Origin: Sphaeroforma sirkka
Taxonomy: Eukaryota > Opisthokonta > Ichthyosporea > Ichthyophonida
Direction of reading: 5' to 3'
NCBI GenBank assembly: GCA_001586965.3
Contig: LUCW03000397.1
Coordinates: 25,001-72,500, forward strand
Length of the DNA: 47,500 nt
Below, in pieces: positions 1-11,896 of the stretch (position 1 is the stretch's first letter; each line of letters starts with the position of its first letter). The translations under genes and the position numbers were made by a program. A model generated the notes under the pieces. The model was not told the origin of the DNA. It made no database searches and worked only from the letters and a program-made list of their open reading frames with translations.

Positions 1-1160
1 GCCACCCACTAAAGGTACTGTTAAGCGAAACCCCAATGGTCGTCAACTATCCATGAGCGCAGCTTAGACCTTTCCAAATAATTGTACGTTAAACAGTACT
101 TAATTCTTAAGACAGTTGGACATAAAAGCCAAAAGTAAAAGATCGCAATATCTTTACGGCATTATACTATACGATTCTGATATACTAAGAACGACAACTT
201 TTGTACTACTGCAGTTGTAGTATCACTTAGGATATTGAGACGCAAAGGTAAACGTTTCTTTCTACGCATGTTATAGACAGTGCGAGAGATACGAACATTA
301 ACTGCAAGGATGTGGTGTACCTGATTTTGAGATCTGATTTTTGCCAACGCAATACGCCCATAGTTATCGCCCCTATGGGTATGGTGTGAAGTTGTTTTAG
401 ATCTTCAGGATCTCCGACTAACAATGCCTTGACAGTAGCGACTCTAACAACTATACCAGCATCACAGATTGGTAGCTCTCTAAGCAAGTATAGTCCCTCC
501 ATGCGATTGCTAAGTTTTGTATTGCGACCAAGGATAATGCCAGGCTGAAGATAGCACTAGAAATACGGAATAGAAGTGCAGGCTGAGCTTCTAGAATCGT
601 ATCTGTAGGAGTAATCGGTTCAGGAAAAGCATTGCACTGCCGGCTGAAACAAACAGCGCTATGAACGCTACGATGTCACTATGCACTCAGATGACCGCTG
701 TAATAACTCACCACCACCAACCTCGATGCCGTGATTTATTTTATATTTTATAAATACATGATACAATTACTCGGCTGATAACTTGCTCACATACTCTGAC
801 AAGAGTTGCACATACACTAGCGATTGATGGCAATCTCTGATTCTAATGCCAAGAGAGGTCAGTCAGCAATGTCGACCGAAAGGGCAAGAGTCTCCATACC
901 TATCGAATGCTTGCACGGATTTTATCTCAGTTGGCACGTATTAAATTGAGACTTGCGCAGTGTACACACGTGGCGAGCAACTGAATTTCTACGCACACAA
1001 TGACACAGACGGAAGAAGTCCACGGCGCATAACTATTCGCTTGCGTGCTCACTGGGGTAGTGTTCTCTGACACTATGACCATCTCTACTCTACTACTATT
1101 ATTATTATTACTATCTTTTCTCTATCTTTTCTATCACTACGTTTCTATCAATACATTCTA
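1..1160. other. Left edge, no recognised gene
   Basis: No domain is recognisable on either strand. The only hint of coding is a pair of overlapping minus-strand open frames between 162 and 502. One starts MEGLYLLRELPICDAG and reads like ordinary protein for about 60 residues. No family was recognised and no convincing splice structure was found, so no gene is called. Around 1081-1130 the sequence becomes a CTACTATTA-type low-complexity stretch that leads into the microsatellite block. Confidence 0.4.
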
Positions 1161-1176
1161 CACTACTGCTATAATT

Positions 1177-1690
<514 letters not shown>

Positions 1691-1867
1691 ACAATATGTA
1701 TAAATATATACTTGAATATAATTTCAAGCAATGCGCGTCCTCACATACGCGTGTATATTAAATTTCGACATGCATATAAAATATAAAATGTGCATGTTGA
1801 TAGGAAATATATTTATTAATGTATATCCATGTATTATCTCGTATGTGTATATATGTGGCCTATAATA

Positions 1868-1907
<40 letters not shown>

Positions 1908-3196
1908 TATGTGTGTAAAACTACACATATATTCACAAGTATGTGTAGTCAATAATGTAGACTTCAATATATATTATATATATATGATGTTAAAAAAAGA
2001 GAAGAAATATCCTAAATACACACACATGAGGCGATAACTTCTGAGGGTACACACGACTGATTTAGAGCATCTACTTTGTCAGTATGCCGACTATATACGA
2101 TAGTACACTCCGATAAGTTACAATAGACAAATAAATAATCAATATATCCGTCTCGACTTGTCTGATTTCTCATGCACGCACGCACGCACTTGCGTGCACA
2201 CACAAGAACCGCACCACAAATATGACACACGTAGAAGCACTAGTGAGCTGAAGGTAAGTACCCACCTATCAACCCGATGCTGTTGTACTCGACCATCGTT
2301 CCAATCAACAGACAGTAGCTCTTTGTCTGGTATAATGGGAGACAGAGAGCTGATAGTCCGGCTATGCATGCGTGTTGCGCTGTGTGTGTTTCTCTTCGCT
2401 AGTCTGACACTACGAAGTATTTACTTTCTAGAGGGTGCAAAAGGCCCAAAATTGCCAAAATGTATCAAGTGTAATGCATAGCCAGGTAGCCTAAGTACTA
2501 AATAAAACATAGGCTATGTATTGAAGCCTATGTGTAATGACTCTGTACCGGCTAAATACATACGTCCGAATTCGATGGAACTCTTCCAAGGTTTTATCCT
2601 ACTTACTAGAAATAAATATAGAACGAACATTCAGTATGAAATATCATACATAAATAGTATTGCCTTCTGCAATTAATATCTTCAGAAGGCTATGAAATAT
2701 GTACTGTCTATTCCAAAAAAAAATAAAAAATTGGCGAGTTTTCTAGACCAATCCAAACACAAAGCGATGACGACACGCTAGCGACGCCTTGACGCCTTCG
2801 CGCCACGGGGATATTACAAAACTGTGCTCTCTCTCTCTCTCGAGTCAAAGTATGCAATATAACTGTACGAGTTGAGTTATCGAATATTGTGAGTTGTTCT
2901 TTATTAGTTGTGACTACTGACTTGTGACTGTGCATCAGATCTGCTCTGGGGAATGTGCTGTGGCATTATTTATGGTATTATGAATATCTATAGGTGAATA
3001 ATTTGACGTTGATGGAGAGTAAACTAGTAGAGAGGAACGACACGATTGTATCGACGACCGCACACTCTGCGATCAATTCAGTGTCACGCTGCTATTGTTT
3101 TGAAGGCCAGGTCGTTTTCGGATTAGTCACACATCAGAAACAGAAATATGAAAAATAAAATCGATAGCTTGGCCTTTACAATATGCATTGAATCAG
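1691..3196. other. AT-rich region without recognised gene
   Basis: Contains another (TA)n run near 1868-1905, a CACGCACG-type simple stretch near 2170-2205 and a short CT run near 2826-2842. Open frames of 75-107 codons on both strands overlap one another and match no family I know. A GAAG/GTAAGT donor-like site lies near 2252 on the plus strand, but no partner exon could be supported. Confidence 0.4.
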
Positions 3197-5610
3197 AGGT
3201 GAGTTGGAACTATTCGATGCATGTAGTGCTGGCGATACGAATAAGGTACGCCGACTGATCGACAACCCTAGATTCAATGTGGATGATCCAATATTCGAGG
3301 TAAATGCTATATGCTTGGATGAGCGCAATTGTCTCAAATATTATAGTTCAAACCAATGGGGTCGTCTCAAATGTTACAGTCCATTCAAATCAAAAAGGCT
3401 GTCTCAATGGTCACCAGGAATCCAAGCTGTCTCTCTCCATCGAAAGTTATTAGGATACAATGAACGTATCAAAAAAGTGTCACGGTAAGATTGCCGTTTA
3501 CATCGAATTTTTTTAGGGTGGAATTAAACGAACAAACAGTTGTGATGGCAAGAGCGTTTGTTTGCGGCGAAAGTGGTGGTCGCGCGCGAGCATCACTTTC
3601 ATCGAGTCGCCTAGTCAAATGTTTACGTGCACGCGCTTTCATGTTTCCGTTATATGTCGTACAGTTGTTCTTTGTTGTTTGTTCTTTGAACGATCGGAAT
3701 GAGGCACGCACTTGTTATCTGAAAGTGTTTTTAATTGCTGTTTTGAGCTGTTCGCACAGGCGTAGTAGCCCTTGGAATGCACTGAAACGTACGTTGTACC
3801 ATGTTAAATTATAGGCAGCCAATCTGTCACTGATGACAATATTTTTACGTAAAGATAGTCGATGTTAATCACTCCAGTAATGCCAGTGTACGGCCTGTCA
3901 CTTAAGACTTGTAATCAGTCGCTATGCATCAGGGTACTTCTAACCTGGCAAAGAAAAACACTGTCCTGTTTTGTGCATATTCCAACTACCCCTTTAGAGC
4001 AGATTGCAAGTAAGAAACACGATACCACTTTTTGTATTGAGTGGCTTACAATATTGGCAGTTGCTATACAATTTTGTGATTAAGATCAAGATTATGATTA
4101 TGGTGGATGTTAAGGTTCAGGTTAAAGTTAGGGTTAAAGTTAAGATTAAGTTGAAGGTTGAGGTTAAAATTAAAGTGAAAGTTAATGTTCAGGTTAAGAT
4201 TAAAATGAGATGAAGGCTAAGGTTATGTTAAGGTTAAGATTATGTTGGAGGTAAAAAAGTTAAACTTAAAGTGAAGTTCAAGTTTGAAGAATCTGTCCCT
4301 TTGGCTTTTTATTATCTTGTGCGAAGTAGAAATTACTACTCGACAGTGGCGGCAGTGTAACCTTCGTGTTCAATCGTCGTGTCACACACATACATAAATG
4401 TTCCCGTGAGCTGGCTTTCAGCCTACGCTTTCACTACTGTACGATCAGCCTACGCTTTCACTACTGTACAATCAGCCTACGCTTTCACTACTGTACAATC
4501 AGCCTACGCTTTCACTACTGTATAATCAGCCGATGCTCCGATGCTTTCACTGCTGTGATTGCCTTTCGATGACTTATCTGACTTGATTGGTTGGTCCTTC
4601 ATATTGCTCTACAGTACCACTATGGGCCAGACAGAGGTGGATGGCATCCGGTAGGGCCAGGCGGACCAACCAATCCGTTGACTACGGCATGTCTGTATGG
4701 GCATGTGGATGTGGTACGACTGCTGCTGGCGAACGGAGCCAATATCAACGCCTTCGATCCCGTGAGTATTCGTTAGCTGCATGTGAGGGTGTCATTGTGT
4801 GCTTTATTTTGAGAATTTCTGCATTGTCTGCACTGTTTCAGATTCTCTCGCTGTTTGGTTGTGCGTGTTTGATTCGTACATCGTATGCGTCATACATTAT
4901 ACATAAACCACAACGGGCGCATAGTAGCTACTACGATCTATAGCTCGACGTTGTCTCTGTCAATAATTCTTTCTTTTGACAGTTGGGATATCGAGTGATG
5001 TACATATGGTTTGTGACTGAGTCATGAACGGGCAATCTGAAATGAATGTCAATAGCTTCTGAGTGCACATTTATTTGAAATAGATACTGTTCTAGAAGTG
5101 CTGCTGATAACTAAACTATAAGAATCGAAGGACAACCAGCAAGTACACTGACAATAGCGATACTCTAAACCCTAAATTAATATCTCATACGTTTCAACAT
5201 TGAGAGTCGGCTACTTGTTAAATGATAACTGTCTGGTATATTTTGTCAGTGTACCAATCCTTTGAGAGCAGTTAAATATTCCTGGTGTGCAATGGCAATG
5301 CGGATATCGTGGGGCAGTACACTAGAACTAGTAGGTAGACAAGTTGGAATGCATGATGCAGGATGACTGCCATGTGTAGGTTTACCAATTCACAATGCTA
5401 AGAATCTGTCGAGAAAAGGATGTCTTCTGATTCCTAGATTCACCTAACGCCAATCAGTGTTGTAGGTGTGCTGACCGCGTTCTCAATCTGATGATGATGT
5501 TACACAGGAAGGATACACAGTGTTGTTTGCGGCGTGTAAGAAGTCACATATCGAAGTTATTGAGCTTCTATTGAACAATAGTGCTGTTTTGCTCTCCTTT
5601 CGATGTTGAT
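3197..5610 (+). CDS. Ankyrin-repeat protein, at least three exons
   Basis: Three exons join in phase 0. Exon one, about 3197-3299, follows a CAG acceptor and reads LELFDACSAGDTNKVRRLID, a typical ankyrin opening, ending GAG/GTAAAT. Exon two, 4615-4761, follows CTACAG and carries TNPLTTACLYGHVDVVRLLL, a clear ankyrin repeat, ending CCC/GTGAGT. Exon three starts at 5508 after TTACACAG and reads GYTVLFAACKKSHIEVIELL. Exons two and three together give AFDP-EGYTVLF, the normal spacing between repeats. Ankyrin repeats mediate protein-protein contacts; no enzymatic domain is visible. The frame of exon three closes at 5610, which may be the true end or may lie past an unseen donor. The first coding exon with the start codon was not identified; an ATG at 3149 lies in another frame. 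The gene could instead be the 5' part of the kinase gene that starts near 7 kb. Confidence 0.72.
4083..4290 (+). repeat. Degenerate GTTAAG hexamer array
   Basis: About 200 bases of imperfect hexamers of the form GGTTAA, AGTTAA or GATTAA, lying in the first ankyrin intron. Because the period is six, an open frame here reads as alternating Val-Lys, which is not evidence for a gene. Some units read AGGGTTA, so a decayed telomere-like origin is possible but not shown. Confidence 0.85.
4418..4525 (+). repeat. 27-bp minisatellite, four copies
   Basis: Four near-identical 27-bp units beginning TCAGCCTACGCTTTCACTAC follow one another, with a degenerate fifth unit to about 4559. The array lies just upstream of the splice acceptor of ankyrin exon two, inside the intron. 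There are no spacers, so it is a plain tandem repeat. Confidence 0.95.
5250..5360 (+). pseudogene. Decayed ankyrin exon within an intron
   Basis: After a TTTGTCAG acceptor-like site the sequence reads TNPLRAVKYS in one frame. It continues as CNGNADIVGQ and LELVGRQVGMHDA in a neighbouring frame. These pieces follow the order of an ankyrin repeat and match the neighbouring real exon, which has TNPLTTACLYGHVDVV. The change of frame inside the repeat, and the perfect phase 0 join of the flanking exons without it, suggest a duplicated host exon that has died. A sequencing error in a real exon is the alternative. Confidence 0.5.
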
Positions 5611-6693
5611 TTTTGCACAGTAGTTGTGATTCATGTGCTGATGCATGACTGAGCCATACGGGCAAGTTAATATCACTTTCCAATGCATCGGATTATTTTA
5701 TGTATTACACACATGTATAGGCCTCAGTCAAACGCTGCGTATGTGTCGCGGAGGTGTTCACATTGCTCATTCACGGGTATCTCCGAGTTCTTATATTGAA
5801 AATATATGTAGCACACACCTTTTCAGAATAATTTGTACCACATACTTCTTCAGAATACTTTGTAGCACACGACTATACGATATTTAAACTGGCATACGTC
5901 ACTATCTTAGCACGACTACAATGTATGTTAGGGGAAACGTCTTCGGTGGTGTGACCTTTCTTTAAGTAACTCAAATGTATCTATGTCTACGGAGGCTGCT
6001 GCATGAAGTGTTAGTGTTGCGGATCGTCACAATCTTCCACACACATACTTTTTATTTATATATTCATTGTTTCTTGTCGCTTTATATTCATATATGCATT
6101 AAATCTCGTCGCTTTTTATTCTTATATACAGTGTCTCTTGTCGCATATTATGTTTATATATATTCTTTCTCGTCGCTTATTATATTTATATGCATTGTTT
6201 CTCGCAGCTCATTATTCATAATTGAAACGATCAGCTTAATTTTGAATCTTCCACGCCTATCTCTTTCTAGAGGACCATGTCACGATATGTATATGTATAG
6301 TCTGTCTCCGCTTTTGATTATTTCTCTGCTGCACGCCTGTGTATACCTATAGTCTGGTACCAATTGAGTCACTGTATTCTCTTGAAACAAACGAGCTTCA
6401 TCAATTACTTCCGAAATATCCTGAGCCTAATTTAAACCTCTTGATCAGCTCTAAATAATTTTTCTGAAAGTTTACGAGTATTACATTCAAGAGTTAGAGC
6501 CCCTGCACCGATAGTATTTATTTTAGATACTCACTGTGTACATATTAAACTGCTCCCGTATTTGTACATTCAATGAAATATTCACCATGTATGTAACTAC
6601 AACTGCTTCATACGGTAGTGAGTAATTGACGGCATGACACTATAGAAAAATTCTTCAGATTGCAGGATGATACAAACCTGATCTTTGATATCA

Positions 6694-6727
<34 letters not shown>

Positions 6728-7049
6728 GTGTATATATATATATCATGTAATATACTTACATACACATACATCCACATTCTTTTTTAGTTCACAGTTAGTG
6801 TTTTAGTACGAGTACAACAAGGCTCCATGAGAAACTGATTCTATTCAATGTATTGCTTTATTATGGCGTGTAGATGAATCCAGAAAACCCTGTCATGTTT
6901 TTCTTCTCACCTGGGCTTCTGTTTCACTTCATATGTTTGAACACCAGGTGGACAGGTCCCTCGGTTTTTATCCATATCGCCGACAATTTTTTTCCTATAG
7001 CTCTGCAGACACTGCGAAGTGTATAGGAAAACATTACTGCAATTTACAG
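5611..7049. other. Gap, no recognised gene
   Basis: AT-rich sequence with TTTATAT/TCTCGTCGC-like imperfect repeats around 6050-6210 and a (TA)n/(TG)n microsatellite at about 6694-6742. No coding domain was recognised. If the ankyrin and kinase genes are one locus, this would be an intron of about 1.4 kb. Confidence 0.45.
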
Positions 7050-7257
7050 TTTGCTAGTACCCAATTGTGTGACCATGAACATGTGCACAAACACTGGCAA
7101 TAACACAGACCTCTCACAGACCTCATATGATCGCTCATTTGTGTATGATACCAAGCAGCAAACAAAAAGGTTTGCAGAAAGCATACAAACGATAGGGGTA
7201 ATTATTAGCCAATTGACCCGCGACGCTGAGAAATTACCGGTACTCACTGGTTTTTAA
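7050..7257 (+). CDS. Possible 5' exon of the kinase gene
   Basis: After a TTTACAG acceptor-like site the frame reads through a first ATG at 7075 and stays open to about 7254. It contains TKRFAESIQTIGVIISQLTR, a helical, coiled-coil-like stretch resembling the helical N-terminal part of the next exon. Candidate donors are CCG/GTACTC near 7239 and others nearby. The exact junction and phase could not be settled, so membership in the kinase gene is an inference. Confidence 0.4.
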
Positions 7258-7368
7258 AAAGAGTGTATCTGATAAATGTGTTTGACATATATGTGTGCTA
7301 TAAGCACGCAACAAAAGTGCGTCACACGCGGCGTGGAGTGATCGACCTTCTTACAAACTGCTGTGCAG

Positions 7369-10211
7369 TGCTGATGGAAATGCAAAGTGCGAAACCGGCG
7401 GAGCGCTCCGCGAGCACTTCACTGTGGTCGAGGCTATTCTCGCGAGATTTCATCAGCAGCAACAAAAGATCCGCACCTCGGAAGACGTCAACGAGGACGC
7501 CATCCGCGAGCGCAATCGCGTGAGGTCTCAGGCTATCGACCTGATTTCCATTGCATTGCTGCATCGTTCGGGGAATCCAGATGCTCGCATTCAGGATCGA
7601 GCGGTGGAAGCGCTTGATACACTACGCACATGTGCACCGTCGCAGGTTGAAGATTCGATGGGAGCTCTTGGCTTTGAGGACATGCGGCAGATGTGTATGG
7701 ATGCCTGCAGCGTCAGTGAACAGTTCACCACCGCACTTGGCCACATGTCCGATATCCGCGCAGAGTGCGCTACGTCCATTCAACATTTACGAGAGCAGCT
7801 TCCCTTCTCGTCTTTGCGCGAGTATGGGTATGAGGACCCGCAACAGCTCATGACACAATCGTGCATTGACCGGTACATGACTGCGCTCACAAACCAATTA
7901 GATGACCAAACGAAAGGCTCTCAAATACTGGTAGACTTTTGCAAAGTACAACCTGTATTGAACGCGATAGATGGTGCATTGATTTCTATTGTGAATTTTA
8001 ACCAACACATATCTGAGATGGACGCAGCATACATACTACTGCAGGAGGAACTCATTCAGTTGCGTGAGGGGTTGCTTATTACGGATGTGTCGCTAGTGTC
8101 AGCCAGCACACACCGAGTGGCAAATTTAAGTCAGAGCGTAAGAAAAAGGGTGCGCGAATCATTCTGGCTGGCGACGATGCAGAGGCGCAACGCTTACAAG
8201 AAGCACTCGAGGTGTGGGAGCGAGAAATACACATTCTAGAGAAAGATGCTGATCGCGAGTTATCAAAGTGGCTGCAACGAGCTGACGAACATTACCCGGA
8301 ACTGCTCAATCTTCCGAGCGTACAGGCGTGCTTCAGTATGGGAGAATACGAGATGAAGTGTGCTGAGCAGGGCTTGTTGCGGCAAGTGGTTCTTAAGTCC
8401 TATCATCTCACCACAAGGGATCTTCATATGCATTTCATCAAAACTTGTAGCAAACTGGGAGCGTTGCGCGGGGTGACGAACGTGGTGGTGCCCGTGGTTG
8501 GGGTGTTCAATGAGGACAAGTGGAGCCATGTGCTCATGCACTATTATGAGAATGGTGATCTCGCCACATGGATCACCAACCACCCGCAACGTGACCCGCA
8601 ACTGTGCCTGCGAATGGCTCACCAGATAGTGTGTGCTGTGGAAGGGTTGCACGAGCAGGACATCGTACACTGTGACTTAAAGCCGGAGAACATATTCTTG
8701 ACGCCTACATTAAAGGTTAGTAAACAGGTTGTGAGTGTCTTATTTGTTGTCGGTGTCTAAAGGTCTTTAAGAGTCTTAAGGTTGGAATGTTGCTGGTCGC
8801 CCTTTGGATATATGCTGCTTTGTTATAAACTTCATCGACTTTTTCACTGACTTGAATCGAGAGCAGACTATGCTTTGTGCTCAGCGTGCGGGCACAGTGT
8901 CAGATAGGAGACGGGTATCTTTATAGCTACACGAGTCTGTACATGTGAACTTGAAGAGGCCTTCGATGCTCGTGTGAACTTGAGGAGGCCTTCGATGCCC
9001 CACCTGCTTGTCATCATGAGTAACTGATCACACCTTGAAAGTTTTAAATATTTTATCGTGTTCATGACGGCTGCTAGCGCCGCGTGAGGAATATCACAAA
9101 AGAAATGAATTCCACTCTTCTATTAGCAAATATCCTCTGCTTTGTTAATCAATTTTCAAACGTACATTCAGATTGCTAACCGCACTGGAAGAGCTTTATG
9201 TACTATTGTCTATCATAGTTCTTATTGCTGCCACCTCACAAGAAATCTTTATATCAGATGATGTATCTATTCTGTTGTTAAAACATCACAAACCATTCGC
9301 TGTAGGTCATCCTTGGCGATTTTGATAATGTGCGCGATGCCAACAGCACAATGACGTCCTCGGTGGGACTGACGCGCAAGTACGAAGCGCCCGAAATACG
9401 CATGGGAACAGTGGACAAGTACGACAAGAGTGCAGATGTTTATTCCTTGGGATTGGTACTGCAGGACATCTTCGAGGGGTTGGATATGAGTGGCCATGCT
9501 GCGGATGCGAGTGAAATGAATATCTCTGCTTTGATTGATCGTATGACCGCTAGTGATCACACTTACCGCCCACTCCTGAGAGAAGTGATGCAGTCAACGA
9601 TATTCAAGAATGTGCAGGCCTCTCGACAGTGCGCAATCTGCTACGAAGCGTTCATTGCTGCGGAGAGTTTAACTTGCCGGAAAGGACATGTTGTCTGCGA
9701 TTGTTGCGTTGACGATTGGTTGAAGTACGATATGACCGATACAAGCCACATCACGCGCACCAACGGATGGCTGCCGTGTCCAATGCAGGCGCACGGGTGC
9801 GAGAAAATCTGGGAACCTAAGGTCTACGCACCCCACGTGACCGAGAAAACCTTTGGCGAGGCAATGTGTCTCATTAACAAACCCAAGGTGAGGAAAGAAC
9901 TGTTGCTGGAGCAGCAGCGTGAAACGGCTGAAAATAGAATATCTAACTATATAGCCGACGAGATATTAACTATGAAGTGCCCAGAGATGGGGCATGTTCT
10001 GAATGAGTCCTTCGATGCTTGTTTTGCGCTGACGTGTGCTTCCTGTCCGAAAGGCCGGAATCATTTCTGCACGTTTTTCTGGAACCCAACTAGGACCGGT
10101 ATTCATGCACATGTGGAAATGTGTGAGCAAAATCCGGTTCCAGGTGAGCTCTTCCACAGTGCAGCTGTATTTTACGAGATAAGGCGTCGCGAGAATCAAC
10201 GAAAGCTGTAA
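7369..10211 (+). CDS. Protein kinase fused to RING/IBR-like zinc domain
   Basis: Two main exons. The first, about 7369-8715, encodes some 270 mainly helical residues with acidic and Gln-rich segments, then a kinase N-lobe with VVLK (lysine near 8395) and the catalytic loop HCDLKPEN at 8668-8691. A 590-bp intron (AAG/GTTAGT to CTGTAG) ends at 9305. The second exon, 9306-10211, opens with ILGDFDNV, so DFD stands where DFG is usual. It continues with APE at 9387-9395 and SADVYSLGLVL, then a RING-like CAIC...CRKGHVVCDCC...CP series from 9630. A second Cys/His cluster (KCPEMGH...CASC...HFC) looks like an IBR/RBR part. The kinase would phosphorylate proteins, and RING/IBR regions are typical of ubiquitin E3 ligases. 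The reading frame changes between about 8070 and 8160, by a very small intron or a sequence error. The start codon is not fixed. Confidence 0.82.
8944..9000 (+). repeat. 29-bp tandem duplication in kinase intron
   Basis: Two consecutive copies of a unit beginning TGTGAACTTGA and ending CCTTCGATGC lie inside the 8716-9305 intron. They differ at only a few bases. No function is evident. Confidence 0.9.
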
Positions 10212-10449
10212 AAGCGTCGGTAGCATGATGCCATATGCCTATATCTCACGTACTCCTTGACCTGTGAAACGAACTCGAGGACGGAACCGTAGATGTGGCA
10301 TTTGCTACAACTTCAAATGTGTGGTATCGGGCAGGAGAGATTGTGCAACTGCACATTATTTAAGTCTCAAGCTCAATGTCACCGTGTACCTTCTCTATGA
10401 ATCTTCGCAAACGCACAGGCCTACGAAATCTCTCTTCCATTCCATACCT
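10212..10449. other. Downstream of kinase gene, no gene seen
   Basis: Sequence between the kinase stop codon and the minisatellite, probably partly the 3' UTR. No clear polyadenylation signal close to the stop was identified, and no separate gene is supported. Confidence 0.35.
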
Positions 10450-10662
10450 GTTATGGGTGTAGTCATAGCTGGTCTGGGTATAGGCGTATACATAGCTGGT
10501 ATTGGTGTATACATAGCTGGTGTAGGTGTTTTCATAGCTGGTATAGGTGTATTCATAGTTGATATGGGTGTATTCATAGTTGGTATGGGTGTATTCATAG
10601 TTGATATGGGCGTATTCATAGCTGGTATGGGTGTATTCATAGCTGGTATGGGTGTATTCATA
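10450..10662 (+). repeat. 21-bp minisatellite, about ten copies
   Basis: Imperfect 21-bp units of the type GGTATGGGTGTATTCATAGC. As the period is a multiple of three and the unit lacks stops in several frames, long open frames appear on both strands (MGVFIAG heptads on plus, SYEYTHT heptads on minus). This mimics coding. I do not call a gene, although a Tyr-rich heptad protein on the minus strand is not excluded. Confidence 0.92.
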
Positions 10663-11896
10663 CGACCTGCTGCCGGCATACTTACCTTCCACTGGTCCTG
10701 TTCCACCTGCGGTTCCCAATGCTCGCAATACAGTAAGTCTCATGTTAAAATGGCTGTGCAGTTATGTCTAATCTTTCTCCGACTTCGTACTTTCTTGATG
10801 TACAATATCTTACGGTATGTTTCTGCGTCTTGAGTTGATGTATTCAAATTAAACGTTATCGTAAGCGAGTGTGTCATTTATTCCTGAGCTTTGCTGTAGA
10901 TGGAATGATCTGATATGCTGTTAGCGTAAGTGTTATGTGCCGGAAAGAGTACACATCCTGACTTATATATCCCATTTTGCACTTGGAATATCGCTTCTGC
11001 TCTGCTGTATTAGAGGTCATGATTTATAAAGCAACTTTGCTCTGAATGTGTCCAATATAACTGCCATCGAACAATTTGAGAAAGTATCTGCATGTTTTGC
11101 GTTCCTACAGTGGCTTAAGAATGAAAGTACGCCTGGTTCACTCAATGCCTCGCTGTGGTTCCATAAATCTGACACTGCTTGACAAACCTGTATTCTGTAG
11201 TGTTAACGGGAACAGACGTCCATGATAGTGTAAGCCCGTGCGGCGTGGTTTCATAGATCGATAGACACAGATAATATGGTACCTCATTGGCTGTGAAAGT
11301 GTAGGCTGATGGAGACCAGAGGTACACAGGCGAGATGGCACTCTAGCCTAAATTTTCAAGAACGATTCGTTTCACAGCTTACTTGTGAACTATTGACATC
11401 GAAAACAACACAACACAATGGGCACGTGCATCTGCGAACGATCCTTGAAGACCACGCCACAATATACACACCTTCAGTTGAGAATTGTGAAGAAGAAAGT
11501 GTACTTTCTCGTTTGCCATACGAAACAAAGTATCGAACTGAGTGACACAGCGTCGATGCACTCGATGAGATCAAATACAACGTATAGCAGGATAAATATA
11601 ATCCAAAGTACAACTGATAAAAATGGAAAGTACAACTGATAAAAATGGTCCAAAGTACACCTAAACGCGGTAAGTAGTATTTGATCCTTGTTTTATTAGC
11701 ATACAATAATAATCGTTTAATATCCGTTGGCAAATGTAAGTCTCGCTATAACAGGTATCGGCCATCACAGTCTGTGCGTTTAGCAACACTTGATCAAAAT
11801 CCTCACAACAGCGCCACCTACGCCCCGATATACAGAAGATCCTTTGGACGATGATTCTCCTAAAAACGATGATTCTACAGTGGCGAATGAAATAAT
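10663..11896. other. Gap, no recognised gene
   Basis: Short open frames on both strands overlap each other and match no known family. A 22-base direct duplication with the core AAAGTACAACTGATAAAAAT lies near 11605-11650. Nothing else stands out. Confidence 0.4.

Noticed and set aside
2139-2481. Overlapping frames on both strands with donor-like sites
   Set aside because: No family match and no partner exon; the coding strand cannot be decided.
4004-4213. Val-Lys repeat protein
   Set aside because: Direct result of a degenerate six-base repeat inside an intron.
10264-10833. Open frames with MGVFIAG or SYEYTHT heptads
   Set aside because: The 21-bp minisatellite keeps several frames open on both strands; no flanking exon or domain supports a gene.
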